Source: Kosakonia sp. H02
GTDB taxonomy: Bacteria > Pseudomonadota > Gammaproteobacteria > Enterobacterales > Enterobacteriaceae
Direction: 5' to 3'
DNA: 64,000 bases
Assembly (NCBI GenBank): GCA_030704225.1
Contig: CP131915.1
Coordinates: forward strand, 744,001 to 808,000
Shown here piece after piece: positions 8,839-16,552 of this stretch. The position numbers and the translations under genes were made by a program. The notes below the pieces were generated by a model, which saw only the letters and a list, made by a program, of their open reading frames with translations, did not search any database and was not told where the DNA came from. Numbering within the stretch: the stretch's first letter is position 1; the number at the start of each line of letters is the position of its first letter.

Positions 8839-10143
8839 TTACGCCCTAACGACATTGTTGGTTTCTTTATTAAATTTACCACGAGTATCAACGATAAATT
8901 TCGAATACATCTGAATCAGCTCGTAGTTGAATTTATCGTGATCGGTAGCGATAACAACGCAATCGAATGTCTTTAAATTTTCTTCAGTAATAGGAAGGCT
9001 TTCGAGATCGAAATGATGTTCACGCATTGTAGGGAATGCAGGTACATGCGGATCGCTATAAGATATTTCAGCGCCCAAATCGCGAAGTTTTTCCATAATA
9101 AAAACTGATGGACTTTCACGCATATCATCCACATTTTTCTTATATGCAATACCCAAAATAAGTATCCGGCTACCGTTTACAGATTGTTTATTCATATTTA
9201 GTGCATGGACAACTTTATCCACAACCCAATCAGGCATAGATGAGTTAACTTCACCCGCAAGTTCGATAAATCGGGTATTGAGGCCGTATTCACGAGCTTT
9301 CCATGTCAGATAAAAAGGGTCAATTGGTATACAATGTCCACCTAGACCTGGACCAGGGTAATAAGGAACGAAGCCGAATGGTTTAGTAGCAGCCGCACGG
9401 ATTACTTCAAAAATATCAATATTCATCTTGTCTGCCACAATCTTCATCTCATTCACAAGACCAATATTGACAGCTCGATGGATGTTTTCTAGCAATTTAG
9501 TCATTTCTGCGGCACGAGTACTGGATACCGGAACAACCTGATCAATGACAGAACCATAAAGTGCAAGCCCAATTTCCTGGCAAGCTGCTGTTACACCACC
9601 ACAAACTTTAGGGATCGTACGAGTTGTAAAGTTTGGATTGCCCGGATCTTCGCGCTCAGGCGAATAGCATAAAAAGATATTATCACCGACTTTGTATCCT
9701 CGCGATTCAATACGCGGAAGCAATTCTTCATCAGTGGTACCTGGGTAAGTAGTAGATTCGAGTGAAACAAAATGTCCTTCTCTCAAATAAGGTACTAATG
9801 CATCGGTAGTATTGATAACAAATGAAAGATCTGGCTCTCGATATTTATTTAATGGCGTAGGAACACAAAGAATAAGCGTATCAGCCTCACCAGCTCTGGA
9901 AAAATCAGACGTTGCCTCAAATCCCCGATGCTTAGCTTCAACAATGCTCTCTGCCTTAATATGTTCAATATAGCTTTTACCAGCATTTAGATCGTCAATT
10001 TTCTTCTGATCAATATCGTAACCAATTACTTTGAAACCAACCTCAGCAAACCGCAGCATTAAAGGCAGACCAACATAGCCAAGTCCTACGATCCCAATCA
10101 CAGCTTTTCTTTCTTGAATTTTTTGTATTAACAAATTTTTCAT
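8839..10143 (-). CDS. wbpA: UDP-N-acetylglucosamine 6-dehydrogenase WbpA
   Basis: UDP-sugar dehydrogenase of 434 residues, strongly resembling Pseudomonas WbpA (for example LCVPTPLNKYREPD and LESTTYPGTT). NAD-binding GLGYVG lies at residues 20-25 and the catalytic cysteine C271 in GGHCIPIDPF. It converts UDP-GlcNAc to UDP-GlcNAc-uronic acid, the first step of the diacetamido-uronic acid branch. The frame is open to 10191, but the ATG at 10143 (MKNLLIQKIQERKAVIG) matches the family start and has GAGG six bases upstream. Base composition changes around here, from the less AT-rich rml genes to the AT-rich serotype-specific part. Confidence 0.9.
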   Translation of the reverse strand: MKNLLIQKIQERKAVIGIVGLGYVGLPLMLRFAEVGFKVIGYDIDQKKIDDLNAGKSYIEHIKAESIVEAKHRGFEATSDFSRAGEADTLILCVPTPLNKYREPDLSFVINTTDALVPYLREGHFVSLESTTYPGTTDEELLPRIESRGYKVGDNIFLCYSPEREDPGNPNFTTRTIPKVCGGVTAACQEIGLALYGSVIDQVVPVSSTRAAEMTKLLENIHRAVNIGLVNEMKIVADKMNIDIFEVIRAAATKPFGFVPYYPGPGLGGHCIPIDPFYLTWKAREYGLNTRFIELAGEVNSSMPDWVVDKVVHALNMNKQSVNGSRILILGIAYKKNVDDMRESPSVFIMEKLRDLGAEISYSDPHVPAFPTMREHHFDLESLPITEENLKTFDCVVIATDHDKFNYELIQMYSKFIVDTRGKFNKETNNVVRA

Positions 10144-10201
10144 TACAACCTCGAATGCCTTTGACCCCATTGGCTTCTGCTTAAGGGGCAATTAATATTA
10201 T

Positions 10202-10738
10202 TTAGTCTTCACAAAATAGTGCTTGTTTATTATCTTTATCTGACAGCACTGGCTCAAACTCAAGCGGCCATTGAATGTTAAAAGTTGGATCATTCCATAT
10301 AATCCCTCTATCGCTCTCAGGATGATAATAATTCGTCGTTTTGTAAACAAACTCAGCGGTTTCACTCAAAACAAGAAACCCATGTGCAAACCCCTCCGGG
10401 ATCCACAATTGACGTTTATTTTCTGCTGACAAGTTAACTCCGACCCATTTTGCAAACGTCGGTGAATCTTTACGAATATCCACCGCAACATCAAAAACCT
10501 CGCCCACTACGCAACGTACCAACTTACCCTGTGCATACGGCTCAAGCTGATAATGCAGGCCACGCAATACGCCTTTAGCGGATTTGGAATGATTGTCCTG
10601 AACAAATTCAACCTTACGTCCGACAGCTTCTTCGAAAACCTTCTGACTGAAACTTTCAAAGAAAAACCCTCGATCGTCCCCGAACACCTTCGGTTCGAAA
10701 ATCAATACGTCAGGGATTTCAGTCTTAATTACGTTCAT
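10202..10738 (-). CDS. rmlC: dTDP-4-dehydrorhamnose 3,5-epimerase
   Basis: Protein of 178 residues with a cupin fold. RGLHYQ contains the catalytic base H62, and VYKTTNYY contains the catalytic Y132, the positions expected for RmlC. It epimerises dTDP-4-keto-6-deoxyglucose at C3 and C5 on the way to dTDP-L-rhamnose. It follows rmlA with only 2 bases between stop and start, giving the common rmlBDAC order. About 55 bases separate it from wbpA, where the serotype-specific genes begin. Confidence 0.95.
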   Translation of the reverse strand: MNVIKTEIPDVLIFEPKVFGDDRGFFFESFSQKVFEEAVGRKVEFVQDNHSKSAKGVLRGLHYQLEPYAQGKLVRCVVGEVFDVAVDIRKDSPTFAKWVGVNLSAENKRQLWIPEGFAHGFLVLSETAEFVYKTTNYYHPESDRGIIWNDPTFNIQWPLEFEPVLSDKDNKQALFCED

Positions 10739-10740
10739 TG

Positions 10741-11619
10741 TTAATAACCTTTAATCATTTTCAGCAGGTACTGCCCGTAGGCATTTTTTTTCAGAAGTTC
10801 TGCCAGTTGCTTGACCTGCTCTGCGTCGATAAATCCTTTACGATATGCGATCTCTTCCGGGCAAGAGACTTTCAGGCCCTGGCGCTCTTCTATCGTCGCA
10901 ATAAAGTTACTCGCTTCGATCAAACTCTGATGCGTGCCCGTATCCAACCATGCATAGCCACGCCCCATCATGGCGACAGACAAACGACCCTGCTCAAGAT
11001 AAAGGCAGTTGATGTCAGTAATTTCCAGTTCACCGCGCGCAGAGGGTTTCAATGTTTTTGCCATCGCGACAACATCGTTATCGTAAAAATAGAGCCCAGT
11101 TACTGCGTAGTTACTTTTGGGTTCAGCGGGTTTTTCTTCCAGGCTGATTGCCGTGCCGTTTTTATCAAATTCGACCACGCCATAACGCTCAGGATCGTTG
11201 ACATGATAAGCAAATACTGTCGCACCACTTTCCTGATTAATCGCTCCTTCCAGTTCTTTCGGCAGATCATGACCGTAAAAGATGTTATCGCCGAGCACTA
11301 ACGCACAATCATCATTGCCAATAAAATCTTCGCCGATGATAAACGCCTGCGCCAGGCCATCCGGACTCGCCTGCACTTTATACTGAAGGTTAATTCCCCA
11401 TTTACTGCCGTCACCCAGTAATTGTTCAAAGCGCGGTGTATCTTGCGGGGTGCTGATGATGAGAATATCCCTGATCCCTGCCAGCATGAGCGTGGATAAC
11501 GGATAGTAAATCATCGGCTTATCGTAAATCGGCAGCAATTGTTTGCTGACCGCCATCGTAACAGGATACAGACGTGTTCCCGACCCACCTGCGAGGATTA
11601 TTCCCTTACGTGTTTTCAT
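10741..11619 (-). CDS. rmlA: Glucose-1-phosphate thymidylyltransferase
   Basis: Nucleotidyltransferase of 292 residues. KGIILAGGSGTRLYP at the start is the nucleotide-binding signature, with G11-G-S-G-T-R16; EKPAEPKSNYAVTGLYFYD and GDNIFYG are further RmlA hallmarks. It makes dTDP-glucose from dTTP and glucose-1-phosphate, the first step of dTDP-L-rhamnose synthesis, in the cytoplasm. A terminator-like stem-loop sits just upstream of its ribosome-binding region, between it and rmlD. Confidence 0.95.
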   Translation of the reverse strand: MKTRKGIILAGGSGTRLYPVTMAVSKQLLPIYDKPMIYYPLSTLMLAGIRDILIISTPQDTPRFEQLLGDGSKWGINLQYKVQASPDGLAQAFIIGEDFIGNDDCALVLGDNIFYGHDLPKELEGAINQESGATVFAYHVNDPERYGVVEFDKNGTAISLEEKPAEPKSNYAVTGLYFYDNDVVAMAKTLKPSARGELEITDINCLYLEQGRLSVAMMGRGYAWLDTGTHQSLIEASNFIATIEERQGLKVSCPEEIAYRKGFIDAEQVKQLAELLKKNAYGQYLLKMIKGY

Positions 11620-11636
11620 TTCATATTCCCGAACGA

Positions 11637-11660
11637 AAAATGCCTTCCCAGAGGCATTTT
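11637..11660 (-). terminator. Terminator-like stem-loop between rmlD and rmlA
   Basis: On the minus strand a perfect 9-base stem AAAATGCCT / AGGCATTTT closes a 6-base loop, and the 3' arm ends in a run of five T. It lies in the 49-base gap between the rmlD stop and the rmlA start, about 17 bases ahead of the rmlA ATG. Form and U-run fit a weak intrinsic terminator or an RNA-processing/attenuation element inside the operon. RfaH-modified polymerase would be expected to read through. Confidence 0.6.
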
Positions 11661-11668
11661 AAAATCAA

Positions 11669-12568
11669 TTAAACCGAAGCCGCCGCGAACCATTCAGCCA
11701 ACATACGTTTTACGCCCCTCTCCCATTCAGGGAGAACAAGGTCAAATTCACGTGCAAATTTCTCTGTATTGAGACGTGAATTATGAGGACGTTTCGCCGG
11801 CGTTGGATACGCTTCAGTTGCGATAGCATTAACTTTGTTGACCGCTAACGGGATGCCAGCTTCGCGCGCCTCGGCAAAAACCAGTTGCGCAAATTCATGC
11901 CAGCTCGTTGTACCTGATGCAACCAGATGATAAAGCCCGGCCACCTCCGGTTTGTTTAAAGCGGTACGAATCGCATGGGCTGTACAATCTGCCAGCAGCT
12001 CAGCACCTGTTGGCGCACCGAACTGATCGCCAATCACAGACAGTTCTTCGCGCTCTTTCGCCAGCCTGAGCATAGTCTTCGCAAAGTTATTGCCTTTCGC
12101 TGCATAAACCCAGCTTGTACGGAAAATTAAATGATTGTGGCAATACTGCTGAATTGCCTTTTCACCTGCCAGCTTGGTTTCACCGTACACATTAAGCGGT
12201 GCCGGCTCGTCGGTTTCGCGCCAGGGTATTTCGCCGGTCCCCGGGAATACGTAATCCGTCGAATAATGAACCAGCCATGCACCAAGCGCTGCCGCTTCGC
12301 GCGCGATCGCCTCGACACTTGTTGCATTAAGTAATTGAGCAAAATCACGTTCGGATTCTGCTTTATCAACAGCGGTATGGGCAGCAGCATTAACAATAAC
12401 ATCAGGGCGGACGCAGCGAACCGTTTCCGACACGCCCTGCGGATTGCTGAAATCACCACATAAATCAGTGGAACGAACATCGACGGCGATAACATTACCC
12501 AGCGGTGCCAGGGCGCGCTGTAATTCCCAACCTACCTGCCCGGTTTTACCGAACAACAGAATATTCAT
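11669..12568 (-). CDS. rmlD: dTDP-4-dehydrorhamnose reductase
   Basis: Extended short-chain dehydrogenase of 299 residues. FGKTGQVG has the NADPH-binding glycines G7, G10 and G13; STDYVFPG follows, and the catalytic pair is Y128 and K132 in YGETK. It reduces dTDP-4-keto-L-rhamnose to dTDP-L-rhamnose, the last step. The ATG at 12568 lies 2 bases after the rmlB stop. Confidence 0.95.
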   Translation of the reverse strand: MNILLFGKTGQVGWELQRALAPLGNVIAVDVRSTDLCGDFSNPQGVSETVRCVRPDVIVNAAAHTAVDKAESERDFAQLLNATSVEAIAREAAALGAWLVHYSTDYVFPGTGEIPWRETDEPAPLNVYGETKLAGEKAIQQYCHNHLIFRTSWVYAAKGNNFAKTMLRLAKEREELSVIGDQFGAPTGAELLADCTAHAIRTALNKPEVAGLYHLVASGTTSWHEFAQLVFAEAREAGIPLAVNKVNAIATEAYPTPAKRPHNSRLNTEKFAREFDLVLPEWERGVKRMLAEWFAAASV

Positions 12569-12570
12569 GA

Positions 12571-13653
12571 TTAACGTTTCTCGTAGTTCTGTTCAATCCA
12601 GCTTTTGTATGCACCGCTTTTAACGTTCTCAACCCAACGCTGATTATCCAGATACCACTGCACTGTTTTACGAATTCCTGAGTCAAAAGTTTCTTGCGGT
12701 TTCCACCCCAGCTCACGGCTGATTTTATCTGCGTCGATGGCATAGCGGCGGTCATGGCCTGGACGATCTGTGACATAGGTTAGTTGATCGCGATAAGAGC
12801 CTTTCTTCGGCACCATCTCATCAAGCAAATCGCAAATCGTATGCACTACGTCGAGATTCTGCTTTTCGTTATGGCCACCAATATTGTACGTCTCGCCTGC
12901 AACACCTCGGGTAACAACGGTATAAAGCGCCCGGGCGTGATCTTCAACATATAACCAGTCGCGTATTTGATCGCCTTTGCCATAAATAGGTAGCGGTTTT
13001 CCCTCAAGGGCATTGAGGATCACCAGCGGAATCAATTTTTCCGGGAAATGATAAGGACCGTAGTTATTTGAACAGTTGGTCACCATAGTCGGCATACCAT
13101 ACGTACGCAGCCAGGAACGAACCAGATGGTCACTGGATGCTTTAGACGCAGAATAGGGGCTGCTCGGTGCATAAGCCGTTTTTTCAGTAAAAAGTGGCAG
13201 CGCCTCGCCAGTAACGACTTCATCCGGATGCGGCAAATCACCGTAAACTTCATCTGTCGAAATATGGTGAAAGCGAAAAGCTTTTTTGCCAGCATCATCC
13301 AGAGCAGACCAATATGCACGCGCCGCTTCGAGTAAAACATAAGTGCCGACAATATTGGTTTCGATAAACGCAGCCGGGCCGGTTATTGAACGATCAACGT
13401 GGCTTTCAGCAGCCAGATGCATCACCGCATCGGGTTTATGTTGTGCAAAAATACGCGCCATTTGCGCTGCATCGCAGATATCCGCATGTTCGAAAAAATA
13501 ACGCTCGTTTGTGCTGACGTCGATAAGAGATTCAAGATTTCCTGCATAGGTTAATTTGTCGACATTAACCACAACATCCTGAGAGTTATTAATGATATGA
13601 CGAACAACAGCAGACCCAATAAAGCCTGCACCACCGGTGACCAGTATTTTCAC
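12571..13653 (-). CDS. rmlB: dTDP-glucose 4,6-dehydratase
   Basis: Extended short-chain dehydrogenase of 360 residues. The NAD-binding loop GGAGFIG is at residues 7-13, the T133-D134-E135 triad sits in STDEVYGD, and Y167/K171 in YSASK complete the active site. It converts dTDP-glucose to dTDP-4-keto-6-deoxyglucose. It is the first gene of the O-antigen operon after the JUMPstart/ops leader. Composition is closer to the chromosome core than the genes beyond rmlC. Confidence 0.96.
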   Translation of the reverse strand: MKILVTGGAGFIGSAVVRHIINNSQDVVVNVDKLTYAGNLESLIDVSTNERYFFEHADICDAAQMARIFAQHKPDAVMHLAAESHVDRSITGPAAFIETNIVGTYVLLEAARAYWSALDDAGKKAFRFHHISTDEVYGDLPHPDEVVTGEALPLFTEKTAYAPSSPYSASKASSDHLVRSWLRTYGMPTMVTNCSNNYGPYHFPEKLIPLVILNALEGKPLPIYGKGDQIRDWLYVEDHARALYTVVTRGVAGETYNIGGHNEKQNLDVVHTICDLLDEMVPKKGSYRDQLTYVTDRPGHDRRYAIDADKISRELGWKPQETFDSGIRKTVQWYLDNQRWVENVKSGAYKSWIEQNYEKR

Positions 13654-13728
13654 GAGAATAATCCGTACTTGCTTTGCAGTGTTTTGAACAAAATGAATAG
13701 GTAAAGAGCAGGGCTAAGTAACATTAAG

Positions 13729-13768
13729 GCACGCTACCGCCCCAGGCTCTCCAGCTACCCGTGTACTG
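13729..13768 (-). promoter_or_regulatory. JUMPstart with ops element (O-antigen operon)
   Basis: Read on the minus strand, the stretch contains GGTAGCTGGAGAGCC followed by GGCGGTAGCGTG (13741 down to 13730), which is the ops pausing element at the end of the 39-base JUMPstart sequence. It lies in the rmlB leader, about 75 bases before the ATG. Known role: RNA polymerase pauses here and recruits RfaH, which suppresses early termination and links transcription to translation in long surface-polysaccharide operons. Confidence 0.9.
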
Positions 13769-13805
13769 TGTGCGACAGTCGATATTTATGCTGTTAGTGC
13801 CCAGC

Positions 13806-13811
13806 ATTGTA
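13806..13811 (-). promoter_or_regulatory. Candidate -10 of the O-antigen operon promoter
   Basis: The minus strand reads TACAAT here, about 40 bases upstream of the JUMPstart element, in the correct place for the promoter of the rmlB operon leader. No good -35 at 17 bases was found, so this is a positional guess only. The whole 13654-14054 intergenic stretch holds the JUMPstart, this hexamer and a weak hairpin after galF, and otherwise nothing recognised. Confidence 0.3.
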
Positions 13812-14016
13812 TTAGTTTTAGTTGCCACCAGGCACAAATTGCTAAGCGGGTATTCTCCGCTGAAACAGCGCTGGAAACAAGGAAAAATCTTCCCGCTAAT
13901 AGCGCAAAAATCCGATCACCTTACCTTATTTAATTATTGATTTTACAGCAAAAATAACAAAGGACAGTCAGGATAACCCTAAGCTGAATCGCTTAACGGC
14001 TACTCTTAGCTGCCCC

Positions 14017-14039
14017 CTGAAAAAGGTATTAAATTACCT
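14017..14039 (-). terminator. Weak hairpin downstream of galF
   Basis: The minus strand carries AGGTA, a 6-base loop, TACCT and then a run of T, 16 to 38 bases after the galF stop. The stem is only 5 bases, so any termination would be weak. Some read-through from galF into the O-antigen leader is therefore possible. Confidence 0.3.
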
Positions 14040-14054
14040 GTCGTTTTTAATTGT

Positions 14055-14948
14055 TCATTGTGCCAGCAATTTCTGGATGCTTTCGCGGAATTTTTGACCT
14101 TCTTTCAGGTTACGCAGCCCATAATTCACAAACGCCTGCATATAACCCATTTTCTTACCGCAATCGTAGCTGTCACCGGTCATCAACATCGCATCGACGG
14201 ACTGTTTTTCCGCCAGTTGGGCGATGGCATCTGTCAACTGAACCCTTCCCCAGGCACCTGGTTCGGTTTTTTCAAGCTCAGCCCAGATATCCGCAGAGAG
14301 CACGTAGCGCCCTACCGCCATCAGATCGGAATCCAGCGTCTGCGGCTGATCCGGTTTCTCGATAAATTGCACGATACGGCTGACTTTCCCTTCGCTGTCC
14401 AGCGGCTCTTTGGTCTGAATCACAGAGTATTCAGAGAGATCGCCTTTCATTCGTTTTGCCAGCACCTGGCTGCGCCCTGTTTCACTAAAACGCGCCACCA
14501 TCGCCGCAAGATTGTAGCGCAGCGGGTCAGCCGTAGCCGTGTCCAGCACGATATCCGGCAGCACCACGATAAACGGGTTATCACCCACCACCGGACGCGC
14601 GCACAGAATCGAGTGACCCAGGCCCAGCGGCTGCGCCTGACGCACGTTCATGATAGTCACGCCCGGCGGGCAAATAGATTGCACTTCCGCCAGCAACTGG
14701 CGCTTAACACGCTGTTCGAGCAGCGCTTCAAGTTCGTAGGAGGTGTCGAAGTGGTTCTCTACGGCGTTTTTGGACGAGTGAGTCACCAGAACGATTTCTT
14801 TGATCCCAGCAGCAACAACTTCGTCAACGATGTATTGAATCATCGGCTTGTCGACGATCGGTAGCATCTCTTTTGGAATAGCTTTAGTGGCGGGAAGCAT
14901 ATGCATTCCCAAACCGGCTACCGGAATAACTGCTTTCAAATTAACCAT
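14055..14948 (-). CDS. galF: UTP-glucose-1-phosphate uridylyltransferase-like GalF
   Basis: Protein of 297 residues from the ATG at 14948 (MVNLKAVIPVAGLGMHMLPA), the same length as E. coli GalF. The glycine-rich loop reads AGLGMHMLPATK, where the active enzyme GalU has AGLGTR; the altered loop is the known GalF feature and explains its low catalytic activity. GalF is thought to modulate GalU and UDP-glucose supply. AGGTGG precedes the start; an in-frame GTG four codons upstream is less likely. It is the conserved gene that marks the boundary between colanic acid and O-antigen loci. Confidence 0.95.
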   Translation of the reverse strand: MVNLKAVIPVAGLGMHMLPATKAIPKEMLPIVDKPMIQYIVDEVVAAGIKEIVLVTHSSKNAVENHFDTSYELEALLEQRVKRQLLAEVQSICPPGVTIMNVRQAQPLGLGHSILCARPVVGDNPFIVVLPDIVLDTATADPLRYNLAAMVARFSETGRSQVLAKRMKGDLSEYSVIQTKEPLDSEGKVSRIVQFIEKPDQPQTLDSDLMAVGRYVLSADIWAELEKTEPGAWGRVQLTDAIAQLAEKQSVDAMLMTGDSYDCGKKMGYMQAFVNYGLRNLKEGQKFRESIQKLLAQ

Positions 14949-15125
14949 TATTTCTTCCACCTATAATAATTGGATGAATTATAAACCTTTAACCCATTTT
15001 CGCCAGTGAGTTGCAGCGAGTCGTCGTGAAAGAGGTTACGCCTAATGTTCCTGTAAGGCAGTAGATGTAATCCCAACACAGGTATCAAAGCACCAGGATT
15101 CGTCGTAAAAGCACACTCCTCAGAT

Positions 15126-16541
15126 TCAGGATCGTTTTGCAGGCAGCCGGAAATTTAAATTATCCACATTCACCACATGCTGATCGACGCGGTCGATATC
15201 CACCGAGCTTTGCCCTTTTTCATTGACTGCATGAATGTTCGCCAGCGACAACAAGGTATCTTTCTTCGCCATAAAACGACCGCGCACATCTTTGCGCAGA
15301 TCAAAGTTGAGTTTCAGCGCCGGCCCCGTTGCTGCGTCCTGCGTGACATGAATATTACGCAGGAAAAGATGCTGTGGCTTGTTATGCAGCTCCAGCGTCG
15401 CGCGCTGCATTTTCAGGTTGGTGATGGCAACAAATGACGTCGCATTTCCCGAAGAGATCTGGATGCCGCGCAGTTTATATTTACTGTCGCTGTTATCCTG
15501 CTGAATATCGTTGAGTTTGAAGTTTTGCGGAATGGACAAATAATCGCCTTTGATGACGCCATAGCCAATCAGCATCCCGGCACTATTCACCATACTGACA
15601 TTATCAATAACGAAATTATCACAGCCATAAATCGCCACTGTCGCGTTATCAATCCCCGCTTTTTTACTGAAATCCGGGGTGATATTTTTCGCTTTGATAT
15701 TGCGAATGACAAAATGCTTGCCGTTTTCCACATGCACTAACTGGCGGCAGTTGCTGCCGGTAATATTCGCCACAACAAAGTTCTTTACTGCCTGATCTTC
15801 CGGGTAATTATTGTCGTAAGTGCTTCCCGCCAGCCCAATACCAATGCCCCAGTTTATTTTGCCGTTGGTGCAGTTGATATTGTCGATAACGTGATCGGAA
15901 ATGAGGATATTGCGGTCATTGATCGCCACATTCCACTCGATGGCGTCGCCTTGTAAATCGCTGAAGCGGCTATTGGTAATGCGTACGCCATCAAGCTGGT
16001 TATGAAAACCCTGACGCAGGATGCCATAGTTTGCTTTGCTCACCGTGATGTTATCGATAACCAGATTGCGCATCACGCGCTTCTCTTTGCCACCAATGTA
16101 GATTTGCATCACCGGGCCATAGCCGCTCATGCTCACGCCCTGGATAACGCAATCGGAGCCACGCACATCCAGCATCACGTTGTGCAGGCTGCCGCCCTTT
16201 TCACCCACCACGCGGCTACCGTCCTGCAACACGATACGTCCGCGTCCGCTGCCCTTCAGCGCACCGCGCACCAGCAGGGTTTTCCCCGCCGGAATAAAAA
16301 TGCCGGTATTGATATTTTCACAGACCAGACCGGCAGGGATCTCCACCGTTTGCGCCTCCGCAAAAGCCTGTTTGAGCGCGGCGGGCCAGTCATTGCGGTT
16401 GTAATCATTGATGTTAACGGTGTCGCTGCGCCCAAGCGCACGGGCAGCAGGCAGGTGCAGCAGAGGAAGGGCCGCCAGCGCAGAGCCGGCAGTGAGAAAG
16501 GAACGTCGTGAGAGCGCGGTTGCTCTGTTCTTTGCGGTCAT
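15126..16541 (-). CDS. wcaM: Colanic acid biosynthesis protein WcaM
   Basis: Protein of 471 residues from the ATG at 16541. The N-terminus has a twin-arginine signal, SRRSFL at residues 11-16, a hydrophobic stretch and AARA as a likely cleavage site, so the product should reach the periplasm by the Tat route. The rest looks like a right-handed beta-helix (repeated short strands such as NLVIDNITVS, NFVVANITGS, HFVIRNIKAKN), the fold of polysaccharide lyases and hydrolases. It is the last gene of the colanic operon. Its precise activity is not established. GAGG sits 4-5 bases before this ATG; an in-frame ATG at 16553 overlaps the wcaL stop and is an alternative start. Confidence 0.93.
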   Translation of the reverse strand: MTAKNRATALSRRSFLTAGSALAALPLLHLPAARALGRSDTVNINDYNRNDWPAALKQAFAEAQTVEIPAGLVCENINTGIFIPAGKTLLVRGALKGSGRGRIVLQDGSRVVGEKGGSLHNVMLDVRGSDCVIQGVSMSGYGPVMQIYIGGKEKRVMRNLVIDNITVSKANYGILRQGFHNQLDGVRITNSRFSDLQGDAIEWNVAINDRNILISDHVIDNINCTNGKINWGIGIGLAGSTYDNNYPEDQAVKNFVVANITGSNCRQLVHVENGKHFVIRNIKAKNITPDFSKKAGIDNATVAIYGCDNFVIDNVSMVNSAGMLIGYGVIKGDYLSIPQNFKLNDIQQDNSDSKYKLRGIQISSGNATSFVAITNLKMQRATLELHNKPQHLFLRNIHVTQDAATGPALKLNFDLRKDVRGRFMAKKDTLLSLANIHAVNEKGQSSVDIDRVDQHVVNVDNLNFRLPAKRS

Positions 16542-16552
16542 AAAACCTCGCA

